Below, piece by piece: positions 22,996-24,846 of a stretch of 24,846 nucleotides of DNA (positions are counted from its first letter, which is position 1; every line of letters starts with the position of its first letter). A program made the translations under genes and the position numbers. Source of the stretch: Actinomycetes bacterium (GTDB lineage Bacteria > Actinomycetota > Acidimicrobiia > Acidimicrobiales > UBA8190); assembly GCA_021798135.1 (NCBI GenBank), contig JAJZYI010000010.1:1-24846 (forward strand), given 5' to 3'. The notes beneath the pieces were generated by a model. It ran no database searches. It worked only from the letters and a program-made list of their open reading frames with translations, and was not told where the DNA came from.

Positions 22996-23495
22996 AGCGC
23001 TACCGCTTCCGGCTCGAGGCCGTGCTGCGGGCGCGCCGCGCCCAGGAGGACATGGCCCGCCAGGAGCTGGCCCGCGCCAACCGCACGCTGCAGGCGGCCG
23101 ACGACCTGCTCCGGGCCGAGCAGGACCGGTACCGGGCCCTTGCGGCGCCGAGCGGGACCGTCGACGTGGCCGGGGAGCTCGGCGAGCGCCAGCGGCGCGA
23201 GCTGGTGGCCGCAGCCGCGCACGAGGCAGGGCTGCGGCGCGAGGACCTGGCCGTGGCCGCCGCCGTCCAGCAGGCGGCGTGGCGCGAGGCCGCCCAGCGC
23301 GTCGCCGCCCTGGAACGCCTGGACGCCCGGCGGCGTGCCGACCACGAGCTGGCGCTGAACCGCTCGGTCGCCGCCGAGATCGACGACCTCGTCACCTCGC
23401 GGTTCACGCCCGAGGCCGGGAGCCGGCGGGTGGCCCGCCCCGGCGGCGCCGGAGCCTCGGTGCCTCCCCGGACCGGCGGAGGGGGGCTCCGGTGA
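22992..23495 (+). CDS. fliJ: Flagellar export protein FliJ
   Basis: A small coiled-coil protein that connects FliI and FlhA. The 167-residue product starts with KRYRFRLEAVLRARRAQED, the standard FliJ N-terminus ('F.l..vL..r...E'). It is one long charged helix (about 5-135, Arg/Ala/Glu-rich), and a Gly/Pro tail follows. It is joined to fliI and to the next gene by GTGA overlaps, which also sets its start. Confidence 0.88.
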   Translation: MKRYRFRLEAVLRARRAQEDMARQELARANRTLQAADDLLRAEQDRYRALAAPSGTVDVAGELGERQRRELVAAAAHEAGLRREDLAVAAAVQQAAWREAAQRVAALERLDARRRADHELALNRSVAAEIDDLVTSRFTPEAGSRRVARPGGAGASVPPRTGGGGLR

Positions 23496-24541
23496 GCACC
23501 GTCGAGGCGGCGACCGTCGTCCAGCAGATCCAGGCCCTCGACTCGACGCTGGCCAACCTGGGGCCGTCGATGGCCCAGGCGGCGCCGTCCGGCTCGTTCG
23601 CCGCCGTCCTCGACAACATCCGGGCGCAGATGGCCGCCATCGGGACCGACCCCGCGGCGTCGGCACCGGCCGGCGCCGGGTTCCTGTCGACCAGCGGCCT
23701 GGTCGGGCTGCAGGCCGGCACGGGCGGCTCGGGCCCGACAGGTGCCCAGGTGGTCGGCGAGGCCGCCCAGTTCGTCGGCGTGCCGTACCAGTGGGGGGGC
23801 ACGTCGCCCACCACCGGCTTCGACTGCTCCGGCCTGGTCCAGTACGTCTACGGCCAGCTCGGCGTGGCGCTGCCCCGCACCAGCCAGGAGCAGGCCACGG
23901 TGGGGACGCCGGTCGCCGGCCTGGCCCAGGCGCAGCCCGGCGACCTCGTCTTCTACGAACCGGGCCCGAACGGCCCCGGGCACGTCGGCATCTACATCGG
24001 CAACGGCAAGATCATCGACGCGCCCCACACGGGCACCAGCGTGCAGGTCCAGGCCGTCGGCCAGCCGTTCGAGATCCGGCGGGTGCTGGCGGGTCCCGGT
24101 CAGGGCGCCGGGCCCGGACTGTCCGCCGTGGGCGGCGCCATCCCCGCGAGCCTCGGCGTCCCTTCGTCGCTCCTGCCGCTCTTCGAGCAGGCCTCCGCCC
24201 AGTCCGGGGTGCCGGCCTCGCTGCTCGCCGCCGTCGCCAAGCAGGAGTCCGGCTTCAACCCGCGGGCCGTCAGCAGCGCCGGAGCGCAGGGCCTCATGCA
24301 GCTGATGCCGTCGACCGCCGCCGGCATGGGCGTCGACCCCTTCGACCCCCAGCAGGCGATCGGCGGCGCCGCACGCCTGCTGTCCAGCTACCTGCAGCAG
24401 TACGGAGGGTCCGTGCCCCTCGCGCTGGCCGCCTACAACGCAGGCCCGGGTGCGGTGGCGAGCTACGGCGGGGTGCCGCCGTACGCGCAGACGCAGGCGT
24501 ACGTGAGCAGCATCCTCGGGTCGCTCGGAGTGGCGTGGTGA
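23492..24541 (+). CDS. Fused peptidoglycan hydrolase: NlpC/P60 endopeptidase plus SLT lytic transglycosylase
   Basis: A 349-residue protein that probably opens the cell wall for the rod, as FlgJ does elsewhere. The N-terminus (1-60) is a short helix with STVEAATVVQQIQALD, similar to small rod proteins, and has no classical signal peptide. The NlpC/P60 domain (85-200) has the catalytic Cys112 in GFDCSGLVQYVYG, His164 in GPGHVGIYIG and a polar third residue, probably His179. The transglycosylase domain (225-345) has Glu252 in AKQESGFNPRA, GLMQLMPSTAAGMG (267-280) and AYNAGPGAV (314-322). All catalytic residues look intact. It lies between fliJ and fliK, and both borders are GTGA overlaps. Lack of a signal peptide suggests export through the flagellar system. 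Confidence 0.9.
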   Translation: MSTVEAATVVQQIQALDSTLANLGPSMAQAAPSGSFAAVLDNIRAQMAAIGTDPAASAPAGAGFLSTSGLVGLQAGTGGSGPTGAQVVGEAAQFVGVPYQWGGTSPTTGFDCSGLVQYVYGQLGVALPRTSQEQATVGTPVAGLAQAQPGDLVFYEPGPNGPGHVGIYIGNGKIIDAPHTGTSVQVQAVGQPFEIRRVLAGPGQGAGPGLSAVGGAIPASLGVPSSLLPLFEQASAQSGVPASLLAAVAKQESGFNPRAVSSAGAQGLMQLMPSTAAGMGVDPFDPQQAIGGAARLLSSYLQQYGGSVPLALAAYNAGPGAVASYGGVPPYAQTQAYVSSILGSLGVAW

Positions 24542-24846
24542 GCGGCGCGGCCCCTGTCGGCGCAGGCGCCGCGACTGCCGGTCCGGCCGCAGCCGGTCCC
24601 GTGCCAGGTGCAGGCGCACCGAACGTCAAGCCGGGAACCGCCGCCGAGCCCGGCTCGGACGGGTTCGGCGCCGTGCTGCGCCAGGCCGGTGCGGTGCCGG
24701 CGGGTCCCGCCGCCGCGAGCGCGGGCCGTCCCCCCGGGGGCGGCGGGACCGGGCAGTCCGGCGGTCACGCCGGTCCGGCCGGCAGCGGTCACTCGGGTCC
24801 GGCCGGCAGCAGTCACTCGGGTCCGGCCGGCGGCGGTCACCACCGC
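24538..24846 (+). CDS. fliK: Probable hook-length control protein FliK, N-terminal part (runs off the window)
   Basis: The 103 visible codons form a low-complexity Ala/Gly/Pro-rich start. GSDGFGAVLRQAGA (about 39-52) resembles the short conserved 'F..vL' box in FliK N-termini, and His/Gly/Ser repeats follow from residue 76. The place after fliJ and the hydrolase, and the lack of a folded domain, fit fliK, whose conserved part is C-terminal and not visible here. GTG 24538 is fused to the previous stop. The assignment rests mostly on position. Confidence 0.65.
   Translation, partial: MSGAAPVGAGAATAGPAAAGPVPGAGAPNVKPGTAAEPGSDGFGAVLRQAGAVPAGPAAASAGRPPGGGGTGQSGGHAGPAGSGHSGPAGSSHSGPAGGGHHR
24763..24846. 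repeat. 24-bp tandem repeats in the fliK N-terminal region
   Basis: Units at 24763-24786, 24787-24810 and 24811-24834 encode GHAGPAGS, GHSGPAGS and SHSGPAGG; a fourth unit starts at 24835 and is cut by the window end. The 24-base unit keeps the frame, so copy number can vary. In FliK, length sets hook length. Confidence 0.9.

Overview
The window is very GC-rich DNA, about 70 % or more by eye, and is packed with flagellar genes. It includes flhF and flhA, a flagellin, fliD, fliS and the run flgB-flgC-fliE-fliF-fliG-fliH-fliI-fliJ-(peptidoglycan hydrolase)-fliK. The base composition, the many GTG starts fused to the previous stop (GTGA) and the type III export/FliW-era gene set point to a motile member of the Actinomycetota. 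An Acidimicrobiia-like bacterium is a reasonable guess, but the sequence does not prove it. The filament proteins almost lack arginine and lysine although the genome is GC-rich, which could mean an acidic or otherwise unusual habitat.

Layout. Positions 1-2313 (minus strand) hold the start of flhF and all of flhA. Positions 2314-2516 hold two divergent promoters that look sigma-28 dependent. Positions 2517-3776 (plus) encode a DegT-type sugar aminotransferase, which runs tail to tail into a six-gene minus-strand operon (11108 to 3737). That operon encodes a giant protein with three glycosyltransferase-2 domains, a second glycosyltransferase, a FemAB/GNAT-like acyltransferase, an FdtA/QdtA-type sugar 3,4-ketoisomerase, a sulfotransferase and a SAM methyltransferase. 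All five junctions in it are 4-base start/stop overlaps. Positions 11109-11514 are a regulatory interval shared by this operon and the flagellin gene. Flagellin, fliD, fliS and a small fliT-like gene follow to 15899. A minus-strand methyltransferase (15962-16921) sits inside the flagellar region. The interval 16922-17310 carries helically phased repeats and a promoter. The basal-body and export operon then runs to the window end, broken off inside fliK.

How it fits together. FlhF and FlhA place and build the export gate. FliF, FliG, FliE, FlgB and FlgC form the MS ring, switch and rod. FliH, FliI and FliJ power export. A fused NlpC/P60 plus lytic transglycosylase protein probably opens the peptidoglycan in place of FlgJ. 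FliS and the small gene probably chaperone flagellin and FliD. The aminotransferase and ketoisomerase together point to a dTDP-3-amino-3,6-dideoxyhexose. The transferases, sulfotransferase and methyltransferase could build a decorated, perhaps sulfated and methylated, glycan on the filament. That link is supported by position and by shared promoter architecture, not by direct proof.

The main new signals are: (1) one promoter pattern, T-N2-A, 16 bases, GCCGA, at five sites that control both the flagellar and the glycan genes; (2) nine 10-11 bp repeats in phase with the DNA helix just upstream of the flgB promoter; (3) a fixed 7-8 base distance from the -10 box to ATG at both glycan promoters, which predicts leaderless mRNAs; (4) GGA-in-loop hairpins in the flagellin and flgB leaders that resemble CsrA sites.
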